A model generated the notes under the pieces. The model saw nothing but the letters and a program-made list of their open reading frames with translations. It ran no database searches and was not told the DNA's origin. Below are positions 1 through 5,370 of a stretch of DNA of 5,916 nt, piece by piece. The first letter of the stretch is position 1; the number at the start of each line of letters is the position of its first letter. This DNA comes from Gammaproteobacteria bacterium (GTDB taxonomy: Bacteria > Pseudomonadota > Gammaproteobacteria > Steroidobacterales > Steroidobacteraceae). The stretch covers positions 1 to 5,916 of the forward strand of contig RGYP01000123.1 in NCBI GenBank assembly GCA_010031985.1. Reading direction: 5' to 3'. The position numbers were made by a program, and so were the translations under genes.

Positions 1-21
1 TTCGATGGCTTTTTCGATCAT
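1..21 (-). CDS. Start of an unidentified downstream gene (first 7 codons only)
   Basis: An ATG at 21-19 overlaps the TGA stop (20-18) of the cytochrome b561 gene in an ATGA arrangement, the usual sign of translational coupling. The frame then stays open to the window edge and reads M-I-E-K-A-I-E. Only seven codons are visible, so no family can be assigned. A GGGG stretch lies about 13 nt upstream, but there is no clear Shine-Dalgarno sequence, as is common when translation is coupled. If real, this is the fourth gene of the minus-strand operon. The alternative is a chance ATG at a stop codon. Confidence 0.35.
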
Positions 22-566
22 GAGTTTCGATGGCCCCAAGGCAGCATGCGCTGCAGCGTGTTGTCGCGGATCAGATAGTGGTGCAGGAGCGCGGCCAGTG
101 CGTGCAGGGCGATCAGGTAGTAGCCTGCCACGCCGATGGTCTCGTGGATTTCTTCGATGAGTTCGGCGAGCTCTTCGTTGGGCGACACCAGCGCCGGCAG
201 GGTCAGCCCGTAGAAAGGAATCGCCTCGCCTTTGGCGCTCAGCATCAGCCAGCCGCCGATCGGCATGCCGATCATCAGGGCGTACAGCAGACCATGAACG
301 AGACGCGACAGGCCACGCTGCCATGCCGGCGGCAGGGGTTCGATGGGCGGTGCCGTGTAACCCGAACGCAGCACCAGGCGAACGCCCACCAGCAAGAACA
401 CCGTCAAGCCCAACATGTAGTGCCAAGTCTCGAGGAGTTCGTAGGTCGGACTGCCGTCGGGAAACTCGTCGTGCAGTTCGATCATGGCGTAGACACCGGC
501 GAGCAGGATCAGCATCAGCCAGTGCATGAAGATGGAGGCCGAGGGGTAGCGGTTTGGATGCGACAT
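18..566 (-). CDS. Cytochrome b561 (CybB-type, di-haem membrane protein)
   Basis: This 182-residue protein belongs to the bacterial cytochrome b561 family, inner-membrane di-haem b proteins that pass electrons between quinol and other partners; E. coli CybB is of similar size. Four hydrophobic helices are visible at about residues 12-30, 50-67, 87-110 and 143-163. The expected haem-ligand histidines are present: H15 in the first helix (MHW), H49 before the second (WHYMLG), and H141 and H155 near and in the fourth, with an extra HH pair at 162-163. The acidic stretch at about residues 130-142 lies in the loop before the last helix. The ATG at 566 is 4 nt after the stop of the acetyltransferase gene, and a weak AGG lies just upstream, so it is probably co-transcribed. 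The electron partner is unknown. No signs of damage. Confidence 0.93.
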   Translation of the reverse strand: MSHPNRYPSASIFMHWLMLILLAGVYAMIELHDEFPDGSPTYELLETWHYMLGLTVFLLVGVRLVLRSGYTAPPIEPLPPAWQRGLSRLVHGLLYALMIGMPIGGWLMLSAKGEAIPFYGLTLPALVSPNEELAELIEEIHETIGVAGYYLIALHALAALLHHYLIRDNTLQRMLPWGHRNS

Positions 567-570
567 GCGC

Positions 571-1083
571 CTATTTTAGCGCGAGCGCGAATATCTTGAG
601 CAGCTGAGGTTTGTCGCCGAGCGACTTTTCTTCGACGAAGCGCAGGCCGAGCTTGCCGAGAACCGCGATCGAGCGCACGTTGTGTGGCGAAGTGATGCCG
701 AGGATGGTACCGAGGCCGAGCACCTGCTCGCCGTGCCTCATGGCTGCCAGAGCCGCTTCCGTGACGTAGCCCCGGTCCCAGTGCTCGGGCAGCAGAGCGA
801 AGCCGATATCCGGTTCGGGCAGGGTGTCGCGCTTCACGAGACCGCACATGCCGATCGGCGTGTCGTCCATCTTCAGGCTGACGCGCAACAGCCCATGCCC
901 GTGCGCGCGATAGCTCGCCATCGGTCCTTCGCGCAGATAACGCCGTGCATCGTCCAGATTGCGCACGCCACGATCACCAATGAATTCGATGAACGAGGGC
1001 TCGTTGAGAAGCCGCAGGACGAAGGCTGCATCATCCTCCGCGAATTCGCGCAACCGCAGACGCGGTGTTTCGAGTTGCAGCAC
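571..1083 (-). CDS. GNAT-family N-acetyltransferase (RimJ/RimL type)
   Basis: The protein has about 170 residues and the GNAT acetyl-CoA-dependent N-acyltransferase fold of the RimJ/RimL (Acetyltransf_3) group. The N-terminus LETPRLRLREFAEDD is the typical first strand. The acetyl-CoA pyrophosphate loop is seen as WDRGYVTEA, and the C-terminal motif as NVRSIAVLGKLGLRF. Members acetylate protein N-termini, small amines or antibiotics, and the substrate cannot be read from sequence. I chose the GTG at 1083 because it follows the UbiD stop (1088-1086) by only 2 nt and starts right at the conserved motif. An ATG at 1119 in the same frame would add 12 residues and overlap the UbiD gene by 34 nt; it has only a weak GGGG upstream. 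The close packing implies co-transcription with the UbiD-like gene and cytochrome b561. Confidence 0.9.
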   Translation of the reverse strand: MLQLETPRLRLREFAEDDAAFVLRLLNEPSFIEFIGDRGVRNLDDARRYLREGPMASYRAHGHGLLRVSLKMDDTPIGMCGLVKRDTLPEPDIGFALLPEHWDRGYVTEAALAAMRHGEQVLGLGTILGITSPHNVRSIAVLGKLGLRFVEEKSLGDKPQLLKIFALALK

Positions 1084-1085
1084 GC

Positions 1086-2416
1086 TCAGACGCCCGGCGG
1101 GCGATACTTGCCGACCCATTTGCCCCAGCGCGCTGCCACTTTTTCGAAGGCTTCAGGGGCGAGACGCTCGAGTTCGGTACGGTTCAAGGCCTGATAGTTC
1201 TTGGGTCCGCCTTCGTCCGGCAACTGTCGAGTCGCATCGATCACGATTTTGGACGTCATCGGCCGCTTGGTCAGTGAAGGGTCGAGTGCCATGCCGCGCA
1301 TTTCCGGAATGATGGCGGTGGCGGGCTGCGGTTGCCAGCGTGCGCCGAGCGCATGCATGACCTGCGTGCGATCGAGCACTTCGACATCGTCGTCGACCAT
1401 GACGATTATCTTGGCGATACCGACGATCTGCGCGATCCGCTTGCCGATTTCGAGTGCCTCACCGGGCTTCTGCTTCTTGAAGCTGACGAAGCACAAACCG
1501 GTCGCCTCGACCGGCGTATGCAGCATCTTCACGTTCGGCATGAAGCGCTTCAGGCTGGCGAGCGCGATCTGCTCGAGCGGCGCCGTCGGAAAGCCACGAG
1601 TGACACCGGTGAACTGGTTGACGATCCACGGATTGCGACGATGCGTGACCGTCGTCACGTTCATCCAGAAATTCGCCGATTTCTTTGCGCCCATGTAGCC
1701 GTACATTTCGCCGAAGGGACCTTCGGGCAGCATGGGTTGGTCGAGCGGTACTTCACCTTCGATGATCATTTCGGAGTTGGCTGGTACCAAGTGGTCGTTG
1801 GTTTCGGAGCGGACGACTTTCAGCGGTTTGCCGCGGATCGCTGAAACCACCTCGAGCTCATCGGCCTTGGCGCGATTGAGTTTTGAGCTCGAGACCACCC
1901 AGGTCACGGGGTCTTGGCCGAGCGCGATCGATACCTTGACCGACTTCTCGCCGCGCTCGCGTGCTTTCATGAATGCTTGCCAGGCGCCTTGACCTTCTTC
2001 GGGGTTCACTCCGAGGAGCCGTGGGCCTTTGATCTCGCAGCGATAGGTGCCGAAATTTTTGCCGAGTTCCTGATCGTGGGTGAACACCGAACCCGTATTC
2101 ACGTAGCGCGTCGAGTCTGCGGGATTCGACTGAATGAAGGCGAACTGCCGCAGATCGATGGCATCGCCATTCAGCACCACCTGTTTGCAGGGCGCTGCAT
2201 CGCGCGCGACCTCGGTGAATGCGGCGGTCGGAAAGGCACCGCCCTGACCACGCCTCAAAAATTCTTCGACGCGAGCGAGCGCCTTGTAATAGGTCGCCCC
2301 GCAGCGGGTGCCGGGGCGGGCTGTGCAGCGGCGATCCGCAGGTCGGCGGCGGCCAAAGCAGCGGCCGACAAGCCGGCGCTGCTCGAAAGAAAATCGCGGC
2401 GTGAAAAAGGCGGCAT
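1086..2416 (-). CDS. UbiD-family prenyl-FMN decarboxylase with Tat signal; apparent 1-base frameshift
   Basis: UbiD enzymes (de)carboxylate aromatic or unsaturated acids using prenylated FMN made by UbiX. The body frame is open from 1086 to beyond 2416, but the translation start is in another frame. AGGAGG at 2430-2425 precedes ATG 2416, which opens a Tat signal peptide (SRRDFLSSS). That frame stops at 2255. The span of 1331 nt is not a multiple of three; adding one G to the GGGG at 2297-2300 restores a 443-residue protein. In repaired numbering, the cofactor and metal segment NFGTYR is at 121-126, the metal-ligand Glu equivalent at 187, SEMIIEG at 215-221, and EGPFGE with both catalytic Glu at 232 and 237. 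R126-E232-E237 matches the Fdc1 triad R173-E277-E282. The usual N-terminal UbiD domain (about 100 residues) is absent. The C-terminal segment SKIVIDATRQLPDEGGP is intact. A GTG at 2453 in the body frame would place the Shine-Dalgarno inside the gene, so I reject it. The substrate is unknown. Confidence 0.85.
2295..2318. repeat. GC-rich inverted repeat at the UbiD frameshift
   Basis: CGCCCCG (2295-2301) and CGGGGCG (2312-2318) form perfect 7-bp arms around a 10-nt loop. The GGGG (minus strand) where one base seems to be missing lies in one arm (2297-2300). Hairpins with homopolymer arms favour polymerase slippage and sequencing errors. The segment codes for the Pro/Ala linker, so the pairing may be a by-product of GC-rich codons. 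Confidence 0.5.
2324..2416 (-). other. Twin-arginine (Tat) signal peptide coding segment of the UbiD-like gene
   Basis: Residues 1-31 from ATG 2416 begin MPPFSRRDFLSSS, matching the Tat consensus (S/T)RRxFLK except at the last position. An Ala/Leu-rich stretch follows and ends in AAA-QPA, a plausible AxA signal-peptidase site after residue 31. A Pro/Ala linker then leads into the UbiD body. The h-region is weak because it contains an Asp and an Arg (residues 25 and 27). Tat export carries folded, cofactor-loaded proteins, which suits a prenyl-FMN enzyme. Confidence 0.72.
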
Positions 2417-2424
2417 GGATGTTT

Positions 2425-2430
2425 CCTCCT
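2425..2430 (-). promoter_or_regulatory. Strong Shine-Dalgarno site that fixes the UbiD-like start
   Basis: On the minus strand this reads AGGAGG, followed by 8 nt and then ATG 2416. It is the strongest ribosome binding site in the window. It identifies the Tat-leader frame as the translated one, although the longest open frame of the UbiD body begins upstream in a different frame. Confidence 0.8.
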
Positions 2431-2446
2431 GAGCTCGCGGAGCAAA

Positions 2447-2474
2447 CTGACACGGCCCCATGGGTGAGTAAAGC
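2447..2474 (+). promoter_or_regulatory. Weak candidate sigma-70 promoter for the photolyase operon
   Basis: CTGACA (2447-2452) matches the -35 consensus at five of six positions. A 16-nt spacer leads to TAAAGC (2469-2474), which matches the -10 consensus at only three. Its position in the divergent intergenic region, 20-60 nt ahead of all candidate ATG codons, is sensible, but the -10 is poor. No convincing promoter was found for the opposite, UbiD-side transcript. Confidence 0.22.
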
Positions 2475-2510
2475 ATCCCCTTACCCCGGCGACCGGTCTA
2501 TGATCACCGG

Positions 2511-2524
2511 CGTCATGGATGACG
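2511..2524. repeat. Short inverted repeat in the photolyase leader (possible operator)
   Basis: CGTCAT-GG-ATGACG has perfect 6-bp arms with a 2-bp centre. It lies between the divergent starts, just ahead of ATG 2539 and across the alternative ATG 2515. The nearby GACCGGTC (2491-2498) is an 8-bp palindrome. Such sites can bind dimeric regulators, but arms this short also arise by chance. Confidence 0.3.
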
Positions 2525-2538
2525 ACATTTCCAAAATC

Positions 2539-4080
2539 ATGCCGGTCAGGCATCTCATCGTCGTGCTCGGCGACCAACTCGATCGCGACTCCGCAGCGTT
2601 CGACGGCATTGACCTGCGTCGCGACGTCGTCTGGATGTGTGAAGCGCGCGAGGAGTCGACGCGAGTACCGGTAAGTCGGCCGCGAATTGCGATGTTTCTT
2701 GCGGCCATGCGGCACTTTCGCGACGAATTGCAGGCCGAAGGCCTGCGCCTGATCTATCGCTCGCTCGATGCCCGTTGCCCGTCGCTGGCCGCCGCACTGC
2801 GCGTCGACATCGAGCGCTTGGCGCCGGCGCGCGTGGTCGTCGTCGAACCTGGTGAGTGGCACTTGCGCGAGGCGATCCGTGAACTCGGATCGACGGTCGA
2901 GTTGCGTGCAGATCGACATTTTCTTTGTTCACACGAGACCTTCGCCAGGCACGCCAAGGGTCGCAAGCAGCTGCGAATGGAGTTTTTCTATCGCGAGATG
3001 CGTCGTGCGCACGGCGTTTTGCTCGATGCAGCGGGCGAGCCCGAGGGCGGCGAATGGAACTACGACGCCCTGAACCGCAAGAGCTTCGGTCGCGACGGGC
3101 CCTCCAAACTGACGATGCCCGCACCACGAGCTTTTCGTCCGGATGCCCTCACGCGCCAAGTGATTGCCGAAGTGAACGCAGAGTTTGCCGATCATCCTGG
3201 CGCGCTCGCCGATTTCGACTGGCCCGTGACGCGCAAGCAGGCCCTTGCAGCCCTGACCGATTTCATCGAGCACAGACTCGCCGCTTTCGGTGACCATCAA
3301 GATGCGATGTGGAGCGGTGAGCCTTGGCTATTCCACTCCCGCATCGCTGCAGCCATGAACTTGAAGTTGCTGCGCCCCCTCGAGGTCGTCCGGGCCGCCG
3401 AGCGCGAGTACCGTGCCGGACGAGCACCGCTGGCCGCGGTTGAGGGATTCATTCGCCAAGTTCTTGGTTGGCGCGAATACGTGCGCGGCGTGTATTGGCT
3501 GCACATGCCGGGCTATCTGGAACGCAACGCACTCGGCGCCAGCGAACCCTTGCCGGCATTTTTCTGGACCGGCGAGACACCGATGCGCTGCCTTGCCGAC
3601 TGCGTGGGTCAAACCTTGCGCTACGGTTACGCCCATCACATTCAAAGACTGATGGTCACGGGGTTATTTTGTCTGATGCTCGGCGTCGATCCGCGCGAAG
3701 TGCATCGTTGGTATCTCGCGGTCTACGTCGACGCGGTCGAGTGGGTGGAGCTGCCGAATACGCTCGGTATGTCGCAGTACGCCGATGGCGGTGTGATGGC
3801 CTCCAAGCCTTACGTGGCCACCGGCCGGTACATCGAGCGGATGAGTAACTATTGCGGAAGTTGTCGCTACGACCCGACCAAGGCGGTCGGTGACAAAGCT
3901 TGTCCCTTCACGACGCTTTACTGGGATTTCTTGCGACGTCACGAGCTTACCCTGCGCGCCAATCCGCGCATGGGGCTGCAGCTGCGCAATCTAGAACGGC
4001 TTTCCGCGGCGGAGCGCAAGGCCATCCAGGCACAAGCCGAAACTTTGCGCGCGAGCCTGCGAACGAGATCGCCGACGTAG
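2539..4080 (+). CDS. Iron-sulfur bacterial cryptochrome/(6-4) photolyase (PhrB/FeS-BCP family)
   Basis: This 513-residue protein belongs to the deoxyribodipyrimidine photolyase-related family typified by Agrobacterium PhrB (about 507 residues), which uses light and FAD to repair (6-4) photoproducts. The N-terminal Rossmann domain opens with LIVVLGDQL. The FAD-binding helical domain holds EGFIRQVLGWREYVRG, the HHxxR motif at 366-370 (YAHHIQRLM) and WVELPNTLGMSQ. The four Cys for the 4Fe-4S cluster are C351, C439, C442 and C455, each one residue past the PhrB positions I recall (350, 438, 441, 454). W343 and W391-Y392 match its electron-transfer residues. No candidate start has a good ribosome site. 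I chose ATG 2539 because it gives the family-like N-terminus; ATG 2515, ATG 2500 and GTG 2464 are in frame. It is the first gene of the plus-strand train and diverges from the UbiD-like gene. The antenna-pocket region differs from PhrB. Confidence 0.95.
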   Translation: MPVRHLIVVLGDQLDRDSAAFDGIDLRRDVVWMCEAREESTRVPVSRPRIAMFLAAMRHFRDELQAEGLRLIYRSLDARCPSLAAALRVDIERLAPARVVVVEPGEWHLREAIRELGSTVELRADRHFLCSHETFARHAKGRKQLRMEFFYREMRRAHGVLLDAAGEPEGGEWNYDALNRKSFGRDGPSKLTMPAPRAFRPDALTRQVIAEVNAEFADHPGALADFDWPVTRKQALAALTDFIEHRLAAFGDHQDAMWSGEPWLFHSRIAAAMNLKLLRPLEVVRAAEREYRAGRAPLAAVEGFIRQVLGWREYVRGVYWLHMPGYLERNALGASEPLPAFFWTGETPMRCLADCVGQTLRYGYAHHIQRLMVTGLFCLMLGVDPREVHRWYLAVYVDAVEWVELPNTLGMSQYADGGVMASKPYVATGRYIERMSNYCGSCRYDPTKAVGDKACPFTTLYWDFLRRHELTLRANPRMGLQLRNLERLSAAERKAIQAQAETLRASLRTRSPT

Positions 4081-4092
4081 TACGCTTGGGTT

Positions 4093-4926
4093 GTGACTTC
4101 CGCCGCCACCAATCTTTCGCAACGCCTCGCCGGACGACGCGCATTCATCACCGGTGCCGCGAGTGGCTTGGGGCTAGCCTGCGCCGAAATCCTTGCCCGC
4201 GAGGGCTGGCATTTGGTGCTCACCGATGTCGATGCCTCGCGACTCGATCTGGTGGCGAGCAGTTTCGCGCGTGATGGTGCACGCGTCGCTGCGATCGCTT
4301 GCGATGTGCGCGATGCTGCAGCCATGGCGCAGCTCGTCGACTCGGCCGTGGCCACCTTGGGTGGCATCGACCTGGCGATCAATTGTGCGGGAGTCGCGTT
4401 GGCAGGCGCTTTTCACAACAGCAGTGCCGAAGAGTGGCAGTGGATCTTCGACATCAACATGCACGGCGTTGCCAATAGCTGCCGCCCGTTGATCAGGCAC
4501 ATGGCGCGCGGCAAGGGTGGCGTGATCATCAACATCGCGAGCATCGCGGCCGTGACCACCAGCGCCAGCATGTCTGCCTACAACGCATCCAAGGCGGCGG
4601 TGGTGGCGTTCAGCGAGTCGCTGATGCAGGAATACACCGACTACGGCGTACAGGTGATGGTCGCCATGCCCGGATTTTTTCGGACGCGCCTGATCGAGTC
4701 GGCTCGCGGCGACGAGAAGACGCTGCAGGCTGCCGGGCGTTTGATCGAAGATTCGGGGGTCTCGGCGGAAGAGGTTGCCGAGCAGATGTTGGCGGCAGCG
4801 GGTCGTGGCAACGGCTATTTCATTTACCCACGGCCATATCGGACCTACTGGCGGCTGAAGCGCTTGATGCCGCAATATTTTCAGAAGCTCCTGCCGCGTC
4901 TCGTGCGTTCCCGCAAAAAAAGGTGA
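4093..4926 (+). CDS. SDR-family NAD(P)-dependent oxidoreductase
   Basis: This 277-residue classical short-chain dehydrogenase/reductase interconverts an alcohol and a ketone using NAD(P). The cofactor motif TGAASGLG is at residues 20-27. An Asp at 45, at the end of the second strand, suggests a preference for NAD(H). NCAG is at 97-100. The catalytic tetrad is complete: N122, S150, Y163 and K167 (YNASK). PGFFRT at 193-198 closes the nicotinamide site. The tail beyond about residue 240 is basic and aromatic, ends RSRKKR, and is longer than in minimal SDRs. The substrate cannot be predicted. The GTG start is 12 nt after the photolyase stop, with only a weak ribosome site (CTTGGG). The last codons run through seven A residues into a stop that overlaps the ribosome site of the next gene, so the two are tightly coupled. 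Confidence 0.94.
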   Translation: MTSAATNLSQRLAGRRAFITGAASGLGLACAEILAREGWHLVLTDVDASRLDLVASSFARDGARVAAIACDVRDAAAMAQLVDSAVATLGGIDLAINCAGVALAGAFHNSSAEEWQWIFDINMHGVANSCRPLIRHMARGKGGVIINIASIAAVTTSASMSAYNASKAAVVAFSESLMQEYTDYGVQVMVAMPGFFRTRLIESARGDEKTLQAAGRLIEDSGVSAEEVAEQMLAAAGRGNGYFIYPRPYRTYWRLKRLMPQYFQKLLPRLVRSRKKR

Positions 4927-4928
4927 TC
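4919..4928 (+). promoter_or_regulatory. Ribosome binding site for the VOC gene, overlapping the SDR stop
   Basis: AAAGGTGATC contains AGGTGATC (4921-4928), an 8-nt match to the extended complement of the 16S rRNA 3' end. ATG 4935 follows after 6 nt. The SDR stop TGA (4924-4926) lies inside the site, so a terminating ribosome sits on it. This supports ATG 4935 rather than GTG 4923 as the VOC start. Confidence 0.65.
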
Positions 4929-4934
4929 TCGATC

Positions 4935-5360
4935 ATGCTCGCACCGTTCCATCTGGCCATCCCCGTGCACGACCTGCCTTCGGCGCGCAAATTTTATGGC
5001 GAGCTGTTCGGCTGCCCCGAGGGACGTTCAGCCCACGAGTGGGTCGACTTCGATTTCTTTGGCCATCAGCTGGTTGCGCACGTCGATCCGGCTCGCAAGG
5101 CTTTCGATGCGCCGGCACATACCAACAAGGTCGATGGCAAAGACGTGCCGGTTCCCCATTTCGGCGTCGTGCTCGATTGGCAGCAGTGGCAGACACTCGC
5201 TACGCGTCTGCGTGATGCGGGTACGGCGTTCGTGATCGAACCCGGCATACGCTTCGCGGGCGAGGTGGGTGAGCAGGCGACCTTCTTCCTGTACGACCTT
5301 TCGGGTAATGCCCTCGAGTTCAAGGCGTTCCGCGATCCGACGCGTCTGTTCGCCAAGTGA
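4935..5360 (+). CDS. VOC-superfamily (glyoxalase/bleomycin-resistance fold) protein
   Basis: From ATG 4935 the protein has 141 residues, the usual size for a single-chain vicinal oxygen chelate protein with two beta-alpha-beta-beta-beta modules (about 1-52 and 73-132). The first module opens with FHLAIPVHDLPSARKFY, and the second closes with DLSGNALEFKAF. The likely metal ligands at the usual family positions are H6, H49, H75 and E128. Members include glyoxalase I, dioxygenases, epimerases and fosfomycin or bleomycin resistance proteins, and the sequence does not decide between them. It is too short for a two-domain extradiol dioxygenase. GTG 4923 in the same frame would add four residues and overlap the SDR stop; the strong ribosome site favours ATG 4935. 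The next gene begins 10 nt downstream. Confidence 0.92.
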   Translation: MLAPFHLAIPVHDLPSARKFYGELFGCPEGRSAHEWVDFDFFGHQLVAHVDPARKAFDAPAHTNKVDGKDVPVPHFGVVLDWQQWQTLATRLRDAGTAFVIEPGIRFAGEVGEQATFFLYDLSGNALEFKAFRDPTRLFAK

Positions 5361-5370
5361 CGACGCTGCA

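Noticed and set aside
1..34. Direct repeat TTCGATGGC at 1-9 and 26-34
   Set aside because: Nine bases, 25 nt apart, within or next to coding sequence, with no further copies seen nearby. It is probably chance, and too short for an attachment site or array.
30..599. 189-codon open frame on the plus strand opposite cytochrome b561
   Set aside because: It is antisense to a gene with clear haem ligands and membrane helices. Its translation is rich in Gln, Arg and His with no recognisable domain, as expected of a shadow frame in high-GC DNA.
1332..1844. 170-codon plus-strand frame inside the UbiD gene
   Set aside because: It is antisense to well-conserved UbiD motifs, and its Asp/His/Arg-rich translation has no recognisable fold.
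2417..2453. GTG 2453 as the UbiD start in the body frame
   Set aside because: It would put the strong AGGAGG inside the coding region. The resulting N-terminus resembles no UbiD leader; it is the shifted reading of the Tat signal.
2417..2500. Promoter for the UbiD-side transcript (TTTACT upstream on the minus strand)
   Set aside because: No -10 element with more than two matches lies 16-18 nt downstream, so it cannot be supported.
1858..2919. 353-codon open frame on the minus strand across the UbiD 5' end and the photolyase 5' part
   Set aside because: It is in the third frame through the UbiD gene and antisense to the photolyase. Its composition is arginine-rich and low in family signal, and it has no plausible start.
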